64,000 nt of DNA, taken from NCBI GenBank assembly GCA_964030785.1, contig OZ034974.1, positions 48,246,355 through 48,310,354 on the forward strand. The letters are read 5' to 3'. A model generated the notes under the pieces. The model saw nothing but the letters and a program-made list of their open reading frames with translations, had not been told where the DNA came from and ran no database searches. This document shows positions 33,162 to 44,600 of this stretch, one piece after another (the stretch's first letter is position 1; each line of letters starts with the position of its first letter). Position numbers and translations under genes: made by a program. The DNA comes from Siderastrea siderea. Its lineage: Eukaryota > Cnidaria > Anthozoa > Scleractinia > Rhizangiidae.

Positions 33162-35236
33162 CTAGAACACGCCAGCAGTAACAGCAGAGATCAGAACGCT
33201 GACTACTAAAATAGCAATGCATGCTGAGCCAGACATAAAACCTATGCCCCTCAGCCTCGTGATGGCATTGAGGTATCCCACAGTGTGCAGAATCCTTGCT
33301 GCTGTAAAGATTCGCAAACACCAGATGCCTCTCACTGGTGCTAGGTTGGACAACGTGTACAACAATGCAATGATGAGAAAGATTGGAATGTTTTCCAGAT
33401 CATTCCAATGGGCTCTGCAAAACAAAATGTGACAGAAAACGGCCAATCAACTCCTTTGTAAACAATCATGCTCAATAAATAAATTGACAGTTCTTCAGGC
33501 AGTCCAGGTGATAGATTAGTGGCCTGGGGGGGGGGGGGGTGTCCTCAAGTAGGTTTTAGGTGGGTGGGTGCCACCAGCAGGCCTCTAAATTTGGACCCCA
33601 TTTTTGAGGGGTTTTGCATTCAAAGGTATCCCTTTCTAGATATAACCTTTCAATACCCCATTCTAGTAAGTTACTAAATTTCAACACTGTTTAAGAAAAG
33701 ATTTCATTTGTTCAACTTACACATCTGACAATAATACAACAGCTTCTACACAAATCAGATGATCTAGCATAATATTTTAATTTAGCAAAGTCTGAATAAG
33801 TTTAAATTGCTGCCGATACTTTGAAGCTTTTGCGCATTCTCAAAATCACACACCATTCTGAAAACGTCACAAATATGGATACCCCATTGTAGACTAGGAG
33901 TCCCAGAATCACGACCCGTTGGGTGGCACAGACCCCTAAAGGCAATTATAGCCCTACTGTTGCAGGCTAGGGAGAAGTTAAATTTGACAATTTAACGGAG
34001 CAGTTGATTACCTTCGAACTCTCTCAACATCCTCATTTGTTGTCACAGGTTTGTCCTTGTTCTCACCTTTATAATCCTCTGGGCTTGGAAATACCTGCAT
34101 TTTAATGTGCAGTCACTGTTATAGAGGGCAAAAATTGATGAAATAATTGAAGTGGATTGGACTTGACTTGTAACACCTGGATTCAGAAAGTGATCAAGTT
34201 TATAGCTTTGAAATAAAAAAAAGTATATGTAAGGATTCATTAAAATGGGAGAAATTTGAGGTTTCAGTTTCTTTTCAAGAGACGTTAACTGTACTTTTGG
34301 TGTCAGGGTTCTACAAGTCCAGTCCAGCAGTCCAGTCCAATCCTTTGCAGTCAATTGAAGGTGGTGAAAAACGCACGGAAACGACGCTGCTTTTGGTCGA
34401 TTTTGACAAAAAGATAAGTTGAAATGTCTTCAAATTTTAAATCACAAAACGTCGATCTGAAAGTTCTGATCGTGCAGAATCGCCCAACCACCTCGAATAG
34501 CCGCGGTTGGGGTCGTGTCATCTAGATAATAAACAAATCTCTCTTCAAATGCCATCTCAGATTCTAAATGTAGGAAACCACGTCTAGAAGTGAAAAATAA
34601 AAAAAAAGTTCTCTTCTCCCAAACTCTAGAATTTTAAGGCTCTTTCGCATGTGCTTCGGGGGTTTACCACGAAGCGCGCGTTATTTGTCGCACGCAATTA
34701 GTTTCCTGGTCCTATTGCGCAATCGAACACCAAAACGGCATTCCAAAAAGAAAGAAAAGGAAAAAGGCAAAAGTCATTTTTGATTTGCACTTAGGGTTGT
34801 GGCCCATTTTTTAGGTTTACATGAGTTCATTATCCACCCTTGTACATAGTAAGGCAGGACTATGGACTACGGCGCAGGGCGCAAAATGGCCTCATTTGAA
34901 GCAGTTCGGGATCGCTTCAGTATGTATTAAAAGGCGGCGAGGGTATAAACATTACATAATCTGCACCAGTTGTAGGTGAAAACAATCCTGCGATCGAATC
35001 GAGACTCCCTTAAGTCCCTCCTTCTTCTCGCTTGCATGGCTCCTCGTCTTGTAACAAAACTTATGCATAACACAGAGAGACCCAAACAGTAAACAAGGCC
35101 TACTAGCTTGACCAACCTTGTTCTTGATGCGTTGCCTCGCGGTCAAAAAAGACATCAAAAACGTTTTTAGCACGAGGATGGAGCCGTAGAAAATGTAAGC
35201 GGCGAGCAAACGATCGTCCAGATTCAGCGCCACCAT
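33162..35236 (-). CDS. MGST1-like MAPEG protein, gene A
   Basis: Exons 35117-35236, 34012-34094 and 33162-33414 give 456 nt, 151 residues (human MGST1 has 155). Signatures are LLAAYIFYGSILVLKTFLMS (TM1), FPSPEDYKG, NEDVERVRRAHWNDLENIPI (the core MAPEG motif), then WCLRIFTAARILHTVGYL and a C-terminal hydrophobic stretch; four TM segments are expected. MGST1 is a trimeric ER/mitochondrial membrane enzyme with glutathione transferase and peroxidase activity. The R-x-F-x-x-A-R block aligns with conserved arginines of the family. The MGST1 sensor cysteine (PEDC) is Tyr here. PTGES-like activity is the main alternative. Intron 1 is alignable with that of gene B (34460-34735 with 46580-46860). Confidence 0.88.
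33520..33972. repeat. Possible decayed MITE in gene A intron 2
   Basis: Starts GTGGCCTG followed by a long G-run, with GGGTGGGTGCCACC near 33560 and GGGTGGCACAGACCCCTA near 33920. The ends are only weakly inverted, so the call is tentative. Confidence 0.3.
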
Positions 35237-35409
35237 TTTGACACTATGAAAAGTGCATGCACAACGCGGGGAGCTCGTGCACCATAAATACGCGGTCACA
35301 TGCAGGAGTGACCGTCACGCGAGGACAGTCGCGCGCGCGTGAATTGCGTGGTGGGCGTAGGAGCTCATTCATACAAAAATAGGCTAAAAGCAGACCATCT
35401 CTTTACATA

Positions 35410-35415
35410 TTTATT
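35410..35415 (-). terminator. Poly(A) signal of MGST gene B
   Basis: TTTATT on the plus strand is AATAAA on the minus strand, 233 nt after the gene B stop. The 3' UTR from here to 35647 aligns with that of gene C (50268-50498), which has the signal at the same place. Confidence 0.6.
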
Positions 35416-35647
35416 TTGAATTATCTGTAAGACGATAGTCTCAAAAAATTTTTAAAAAACATTATAGGAGGAAAAAAGGAGGCCTTTTAATTGACAACAC
35501 AAGACTAAACTACATGTACACGGGGTATGCTATACAGGGTCATTTCCTTGAAGGATACTTTGGCATCTGGTTAATTAAGCTGTCCTCTATAACTTATGGA
35601 GATGATGACAGCGATGACAATAAAACCCATGTACAGTCAGTTTGTAG

Positions 35648-38600
35648 CTAAAACACGCCAGTCTGAATAGCTGAGTAAAGCACACTAACACCCAAAATAG
35701 CAGTACAAATTACACCAATGAGAAAACATGTGGCTCGAGGACGAGACATTTTATTTAGATATGCCACAGTATGAAGGACTCTTGCTGCTGTAAAAATTCG
35801 CAAACACCAAATGCCCCTGACAGGTGACAGGTTGGACAACACGTACAACAAGGCAATGATCAGGAAGATTGGGATGTTTTCCAGATCATTTTGATGCACT
35901 CTGAAAAATGGCCAGAAAATGCAGAGTTAAGACGTTAAAGCTTATCATGTGGCTAAAGGGTTGGGGCAGTATTTCAACATAAAAGTAATGATGGTAATTG
36001 TTTTTTGGTGGGTGTGGTTAACTCTCAGACGTCACAAGACAAGCAAAGTCACACCCCACTGCGGTACAAGGAGTGTGGACAGGGCCCCTACCTTGTTGTG
36101 GTAAAATGTTTCAAAAAGATTTTACCTTCAGTAGATAGCCAGAACATGAGCCAGATGAGCCAAGTAGGCCCACATGGCCCGAGCTTAACCCAGTTTCTGC
36201 AGCATGAAGCAACTGAGAGTGTTGCTACCCCCTGGATGGGATGCCAGTCCTTCGCAGGGTTACCCCAGGCCTGTAGCAAGGCTGAAATAACTGAGGGGGC
36301 CGAGCAAATTGGCCTAGTCAAAGCCACCCCCCCCCCCCCCAACCCCGTCAAAATCCCGACATCAACAAATAGGTCACAGGGCATATAAAAATTCATGTCA
36401 GATAGATACTAACACTGTTCACAATGCCACAGTTAGTGTCAATTTCATCAAAAAGGACACCTTTATGGGGACATCTTTCGTTGAAAATTTGCCAAAAAAC
36501 TGCTTCCTGTTTGCTTTTTTGCCGACAACAGTGTTGGCAACATTCACCAGATTTATAGCGTTTTATAAAAGTTATCCATAAAATTACAAGGTTTGTTAAA
36601 ATTCAAACATTTCCACAGCTAAGCTACGAATTTCGAATTTGTTTTACCTATAAACTCTCGTAAACGTTGACGTAATGTTTGTCACTCAATTGGAAAATAA
36701 ATATATATAATTTTGTTCCTTAGACTTGTTTTACAACGATGGGCTTAAAGCTTGCAGCAAATAAACTGCAGTTGCTTGGCTATACTGCCAGGCTCAAGAT
36801 GATACGGGTAAAGAAAGACATTGGTAAGGAACGTGGGTGACTGAAATGTGCAGTGGGCTAGTAGATTTTTGAAGCCCGCTTGCCCAGTGCGGCTGGTGAC
36901 TCAACAGACGTCGAACTCTCTTAAATTACAAAACGCACATTAATTTGTTTTAATTATATATTTTTTGCCACATAAATTGTAATGTTTTTTAACTTCCAAA
37001 ACCGAAATGTGCAGTGGGCTAGTAGATTTTTGAAGCCCGCTTGCCCGGTGTGGCTGGTGAATCAACAGCCCAGGGGGGGTACTCGAAGTATACATGACGG
37101 GGGGGTTCGACGTATTTTTTTGGGTTGAAAATTTACACGCTCGGTATTTTTTGGGTCAAGAGATCGGTTACGTGTTTTTTTAGGTCTTAAAAAAATACGC
37201 GTATTTTTTGGGGTCTTATCTCCGAGCGAACTTTTCGTTTCGGGTTTTCATTGTGATCAGTGGATCAGAAAAATATTTATTCAAACTTTTTTTCAGTGAC
37301 ATGTGTTCCGTGTTCTTGTATTTTTTTGGGTTGGAAATTTTGATGCCAGGTATTTTTTTGGGTCTAACATTTCAGGCTTGTGTATTTTTTTGGGTTTGCA
37401 ATATGAAGCTCCGTCGGACCCCCGTCATGTAAACTTCAAGTACCCCCCTGGGCTCAACAGATGTCGAACTCTCTTAAAGGTTGTGAAATTACAAAAGGCA
37501 CATTAATTTGTTTTAATTATATATTTTTTGCCACATTAATTGTAATGTTTTTTAACTTCCCAAAAATCTGGGGGGGGGGCTCGAGCCCCCCTGCCCCTCC
37601 CCCTGCTATGGGCCTGTACCCCCAGCATTATGTCACTCACTGGTACCCACTTGATACACCTTGTTTTAATAGGCAAATTATTGATGGGGGAAGGGAAGGG
37701 GAAAACCTCCCTCCAGAATTCATCATCCAGTCATGATATAAATTAATTACCGTGTGGCACTACATTTTTGCGGGAGTTTAATTTTGCGGATTCTCAATTT
37801 TTTGTGTTTTGCGGGAACTAATTTTTGCAATTTTTGAGACTGGTTTTTCTTGCTGGGAATAATTTTTGCGATTTTCTGAAAGTCGTGTTCAAATGGAACT
37901 GAAAACATTTTCATTTATAATAATAATGAGTAGTAAATTTGTGCAATCGAAATGCACTGATAAAACAACATGGGAATGTAAAACAGATTAATCAATGTCA
38001 CTCTCTTACACTACAATGGATCGAAAATAACTAGGGTACCACTTGATGTATTATCCACCGAGTTATCTATGGCATTTTCTCCTTCAAACCAGTATTTTTG
38101 AAAATAATTTCTACAGTGGAGTAAATTTTTGCAGAAAAAAAATTGCAGTAGTTTCATTTTGTGGGAACTTATTTTTGTGGACCGCAAAAATCGCAAAATT
38201 TAGTGCCACACGGTACTATACAGGTATGCTGAGGGCATCTTTTCACAAGTACCTGAGTTTAAGTAAATAAAGGATAAAGGTCAATCCGAGTAACAGCATA
38301 ATATATAATATATAATATCTATATAGTGTCTATATATTAGGCACAAAATGCAGTTACTCAGATTTGACCTTTATCCTTTACCAGTTTAACTTCAATTAAT
38401 ACCTGTTTAACAAGTTTTACAAGTGGATCGGAAGTACCGACATGCCTTTTAAAAGAACAAACTTAAATGAGATGATGCAGTCAAGTGTGGATGCAAATTA
38501 AGTTGCTCCCGCAAAATTTAAAAGTTTTGTTTTTCTAGCTTTGCTTATCATGTCAACATATAAAGCAGCTAAAAAAGAGAATCAGTGACATAATTTTCTC

Positions 38601-41600
38601 TTAAACAATATTCAATACTCATGCACACCTCAAACTTTTGGCTATTTCAAGTACCGGAAATAATAAATGAATATTAACATAACAATATATATCCCACAAT
38701 TCTCTACGCTGTATATATTATCATGTTTTCTTCTATTGTGCACATTTCTCCTACGACATCACTTGAAGTAGGAACGAAGTCATTACTCTGTTAGCACCGC
38801 GTCATGGCCCAACCACCGCAAATCCAACGGCCTTTGCAAGTTAGAGCTCAAGATATTTTAGCAAACGCCCAAGCAGAATTGCCTGTTCCTCAAGGTCCTC
38901 AACCGGCGGTTGCCGTTCCTGCTCCGGGTCCTGCACACGTGGCCGAACCAGAAGTTGCTGAAATTGCTGAAGTTGCTGGACCTCATGCAGTCCCTGACCC
39001 TCCACTTGAGGTAAAACAACCGTTTTCCTTTCTTCCCGTTTCATTTACTGGTTTTAGCTTATTTTTGCTCTTACGTCTGTTTTTGAGGTGTATGCCACTC
39101 GAGTGCGGCGTGTTATTTAAATGCGAGTGATGCCGCTCGAGTGCGAGCGATGCCAGTCGAGAGCGACTGAAGGAAAGCTTGTTACTCGACCATGTGAAAT
39201 GCAGTTTGCTAGTCGAGGGTTATTTAACCACTCCGGTGTTTTGTGAGTGATGCCACTCGAGTGCGAGTGATGCCAGTCGAGAGCGACTGAAGAAAAGCTT
39301 GTTACTCGACCATGAGAAATGCAGTTTGCTAGTCGAGCGTTATTTAACCACTCCGGTGTTTTGTGAGTGATGCCACTCGAGTGCGAGTGATGCTCTCGAG
39401 AGCGACTGAGAGCTTTACGAGTGAATGAAAATCCTGTTGCAAACAAATGCTGGTCGGAATTTCGACATGTCACTTGAATGCAATTGAATGCAATTTACCG
39501 GTTAGGCACGACTGATCGGACAATTTTTGCCGCTCGAGCGCGAGTGAAAATCTTGAACTTATGTTGTTCAAATATGTTTTTTGGTGTTTTTGTAAAACGC
39601 CTCTAACGCGGTAGTGTATGTTATATTCTACAAGTGTGGCTAAAGGTTTTTTGCTCTCAGTAAAACATGGTTTGCTCGTTTGCTTTTTTAAAACATCTCA
39701 TTTGCCACACGCTGGGAAAGCTGCTGGTTGTTTGTGCAGTTTATCAAGTTTTATTTTCCCTCTTAATAGGGCCAACGGGCCATAACGTGCTTTGCACGTT
39801 GTTATTTATTTATTCATTTCCCGTACAGCAAACACGGCAGTTTGTTTGTGAATTTTTTCTCACCTTATGCAAATCACGTTTTCACTTATTTTTTGTTCGG
39901 TTTCTCTTTCTAGCTTTCGTTTGTAATTTCTTTTGGCGCGCGAGGCCGCCAATTTTCGGATATCGTTTCCGCTTGTGTTAGTGTTTTGGAAATATGTCAA
40001 CAGTTTTGACGGCTTTGTGCCAACTCCCTCGTTTAGTGCGTTCGGGAGATGTTATTTACCTAGTAGGCAGAGTGTTTTATTATTTTGTGGGCAGATTTGT
40101 GTGCTTATCCTTTTCTTACCTGGTTTCCTTTTTTGTTTTAGCAAAATAAGCCATAATTTCCATTAAATGTTGTCAACTCATGCTGAATCGAGTTATAATA
40201 AAGTGTTTTTTGTTGTTGTTTAGTTTTTGTTAGCGTTTGTTCTCCCTTCTTTTGTTTTTCTTGTTTGCGGCTTTTTTCGTTTCCCTTTCCTTTTGTTACC
40301 AGTTGAGTTGGATTGTCGCTTGAAACAGGGGTACAACTCTCCTCCCGGTTTATCTGGGTCAAGCTGTCTTTCCTCCTCCTCTGGTGGCCACTATTTTGTT
40401 TTTTACTTTACATTTTCGCCTTTTCTTTCTACTTGGGTTTTTATTCCAGCATTTTTCTGTTTTGCCCTGTAGAATCAAGCAAAACCGCTCACGCCTCGTG
40501 CCGGGCACAGTACATTTGATCCCACTCCCTGTGTTGCTGTCTTCTAGTCTAGAATCAATTAGTGGGTAACCATGGATATGTGGCCACTAGAGTCTGAGGT
40601 GGAAATGACAGCCCCTTGTTTCGATTTTGGCTTTGTTCAAAGTATCTGTTCCGGGAAGATTGTCCCTGACATTACGACCCTCCGTTTCCGCAACCCTGAT
40701 GTTTTCATTGCTGGTCAGCTTCACCTTCACAGCGAAGTCTGGGAGAAAATTGCGAGTCTCAGTACCTATGACCGCGCGGATGAAGTCCTTGACTGGATTA
40801 AGAATAAAGTCTCTTTCTTCAAGTTTTTTCGGCCGTTCAAAGGACATTTTAAGGGACGCGCTTATGACTCTGTTATTCCCCCCCGCATTGAATTTGATAA
40901 TAACAAATCTTGTAATAATTTTGTTGATTTTATTGTCAACACGTTGCTTGAAAGGGTGTGTAGTGGCGCTATATCAGTCTTAGGGAGGGTTGGTGAGGTG
41001 GACCCTCCACATCTCGTCATGCCTTTGACTGTTGAACCGACAAAACCTCGCCTTTGTCACGATAACCGCTTTCTGAACCTTTGGATGGTTGACCGCCCTT
41101 TTCGTTTGGACAACTTATCGCAATTACCCAGATACCTCACAAAAGGATGTTACCAGACAACGCTGGACGATAAATCTGGCTATGATCATATTCTTTTGGA
41201 TGTGTCTAGTCGTACTTTCTTTGGCATTAGGTGGAGAGGATGGTATTTTGTTTCCAACACCATTCCTTTTGGTTGGAAAATTTCTGCCTATGTTTATCAT
41301 TCTACAGGTCTCCTAGTATCGCATTTTTGCGTTCAATAGGAGTACCATGTTCTTTGTATATTGACGATAGGCACAATGGTGAGTTGCAATCCAAAACCTC
41401 CTACCCTTCGGCGAGTACTTTAGCTACCCCTTCTGACGAAACACGTCTTGAAGCTTCCAAGGCTGCGGTTTTCCTTGCTGCATATACCCTCACTTCTCTT
41501 GGGTACACCCTTGGACTAAAAGTGTGTTTTCACCCCGCAAAAAAGAATAAAATACCTCGGTTTTATCTCTGTTTCTGACCTAGAAGCTTTTTACTTACCT

Positions 41601-44600
41601 CCCGATAAGTAAACCAGTTTTCTTGCTTTGGTAAACTCAATTCTCTGTGGGAGTTGCGTTTCGACTGTCACCCTTCAGCGTCTCGCGGGTAAATGTATTT
41701 CTTTTCGCCTTGCAGTACAGGATTCTCGCCTTTATACCAATGAGATGAACCTTCGCTATTAGCAAGGGTTCAAAATCCTCTAAGCCTATTCGCATCTCGC
41801 CTCCGCTCAGAGCTGAAGTGCAGCATTGGGCAGATCCTTCAGTTGTCGCTAGAATTGGAAAGTGGCGCGACGAGCGACACCTCCAGTTCGTTGTTTATTC
41901 GGACGCGTCCTCTTTTGCTTGGGGAGGACTTTTTCCCCGAAAAAGTCATGTCAGTGTTTCCGACTATTGGACGCCTTCTACAGCGGTGTTAGATATTGCC
42001 ACTAAAGAAACCAAGGCCCTTACCAACACTCTTCTTTCTTTTCGTGATGATCTTCGTGACGCTAGGGTTGATGCTTATGTGGACAACCTATCCCTTGTTC
42101 AGGCCTGGCAGTCTCAAGCTGCCCGATCGAGCCTTTTTTCTGACGCGCTAAAGCGGTTAGCGGAAGTGGTCCTAGACCTTAATGTGCACCTTTCAGTTAT
42201 CCATATCCCCTCGAGTGTTAATCCTGCTGATCAGCCTTCACGTCGTTTTTCTCCTGCTGACAGTAAGTTAGCTTTTCATTTGTGGCAGCGCCTTCAATCA
42301 CACCCTTCTTTTGGCGGTTTACATGGTCATTCTGTCGATCTTATGGCTTTGGACTCAAACTCTCAAAGTGATCTCAATGGGGTTTCCTTGCCTCATTTTA
42401 TACCGTATCCTACCCCCTGTTCCTCTGGCGTGGATTTCTTTGCGCAAAATTTTGACCACCCGGATTCGTAGTTCCATCTTAAGTAACCCGTATATTTTTC
42501 CTCCTATACTTTTGATTGGGCAAGTTTTTAATCATCTGCGGGCTAATCATTTGCGATGCACTATTGTTGTCCCCGATGTTCACCCTAGACGATACTGGTG
42601 GCCAATTCTATTTCACTCGGCTTTCGCTTCTCTTAAGCTTTCTTGCAAAGGGGAACAAGGCGCGCTTCTTACGCCTTCTCCACATGGTTTCTCAGACTCG
42701 TTTAAACTGCCATGGGACCTCTGGGCTTTCAGAATTTAAGACATTTGTTGCGCCTTTTGTTATATATTTGTTGTTTGCGAACATATACTTATCAAAATGA
42801 TCTGTACATCCGCTAGAACAGTTTTTTGTTTTGATAGTCAATTATAGATTGTATTTGTTCTATAGAATGTTTGGTAACTTTTTTTCTTAACTTTGTAATG
42901 ATCGAAGTGACAATAAATTTTGTTCATTTATTTTTTGTTTTCCTTCTTCGTTTTCCCTTCAGCCTTTGCCAACGGCCCCTAAATTTTTTTTGCCAGTCAG
43001 TCTCTTGTCCTCGCTGTGAATATGCCAATGACGCCACTTTCCGTTACTGTCAGAATTGTGGTTACAAGAGGAAAATCCTAACCGTTGGCCATACCCAAAG
43101 GACTGACGTTACTCTGGACGTCTCTGCTCTTGATAACCGCCTTTCACAAATCGCGAGCCTATCTGCTAACACGTCCTACTCAAAGCAAAAGTCGTCCCTT
43201 CAAAAGGAATTGGAGTTCTTCTTAGCCTCCCTTCCTTTCCCAAAGGATATTTCCACTGTTACTCCTCGCGAGCTATGTCGTTTTTTGGTATGGAAAGATC
43301 AAAAGGGGAAGACAAAAGTTCATTACGCCGGTTGTCAATTCTACGCACGCACAGGTTCCTTTCCCTGTCCATGTCCAACGCGTCTGGCTTTTGGCACCGT
43401 GGACTCCTTGATTGGAAAGTTGCGTACAATTTTTAATGAAGTCGGCAGGAGAGGAGAATGGGACCCGAGACTTCTGCTGGGGAATCCGGCTACCGATCTT
43501 TCACTAAAACAATACCTTAAGTGTGTTACCGCAGAACAGTTGCAAGCTCAAGCAACACCCAAACAAGCCACTCCTTTTTTCGTTAATGATCTTTTACAGT
43601 TAAGTCACCTCACCGATCGTAAATTGCGGTCAGAGGATTTAACTCCGATTGACGTGTTTGTTTTATTAAGAGACCAGGCCTTTTTCAAAACACTCTTTTT
43701 CAGTGGAGATAGACCCGGCGATCTCAGTCAGGTTAAGACTCCGGAAATTCTCCGCTTCCCGGATAATAGCGGTTTACTATTCAACCATGTTTGGGGGAAG
43801 ACTCTACGTGATGGTTCTTCGAACCTTTTTGCCATTCGTCGCAACCAGAATGCCGATATATGTCCTGTTAAAGCAATTGACCTTCACGTAACCTTTGCAA
43901 AGGGTATAGGTATTGACATTACAAGCGGTTTTTTATTCCGCCCTATTACCCCAGATGGGGGGATTGTTGATAGACCTTTTTCATCCTCGGCGGCAGATTC
44001 TCGCTTCAGAGTCTACCTTGACGAAGGAAACCTTGCACAAGCAGCAACACTTCACGGTTTTAGATCGGGTTGCGCTATCACCCTCGCCCTTGCGGGCGCG
44101 GGACTGCAGGATGTTATGGGACACGTTGGCTGGCGCCACCGCTCTACTGCGACCTATTATATGCAGTTATCAAAAGTAATGTCCACCAATTCTCCTTCCA
44201 CGACCCTTTCTGGTCGAGAAGTAAACATTGCAGATCCAGGGGTTTTGTATCAGAATTGTGATAGCCTTAAAGATTTTATTCCAGCCTTCCCGCGGTAGTT
44301 TTGGAGAATGGGAGAATAAACTCATTTTTGGCTAGGTTTTCTTCTTTCCCATCTCTGTGTCCATTACCCAGAGTCGAACGGTTGGATTTTGCAACCCATT
44401 TTCACCCTTCCATATCTCTTTGTTATGTATATTCATGTGTATTGTAGGTACTTGGAATATGTTACTATTATTACATGCCAGCACAGGATTCATAATTAAA
44501 GAGTAGGCCTCATTTGTATAGGCCTGGTGGTTTCTGGAGGTCTCCTCAGCACTCTTATGTTTTACAAATAAATCAATTTTATAATAAGTAATAACTAGAG

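Larger units (their letters stand above)
36266..37616. mobile_element. CAGGCCTGTAGC element in gene B intron 2
   Basis: Ends CAGGCCTGTAGCAAGG and CCTGCTATGGGCCTG, with TACCC on both sides (36261-36265 and 37617-37621), a 5-bp duplication. It contains an internal tandem duplication (36843-37560) and a younger MITE (37069-37453). Confidence 0.6.

Noticed and set aside
36005..36388. 127-codon plus-strand frame
   Set aside because: Crosses into the transposon end and a C-run; no domain, and open on both strands.
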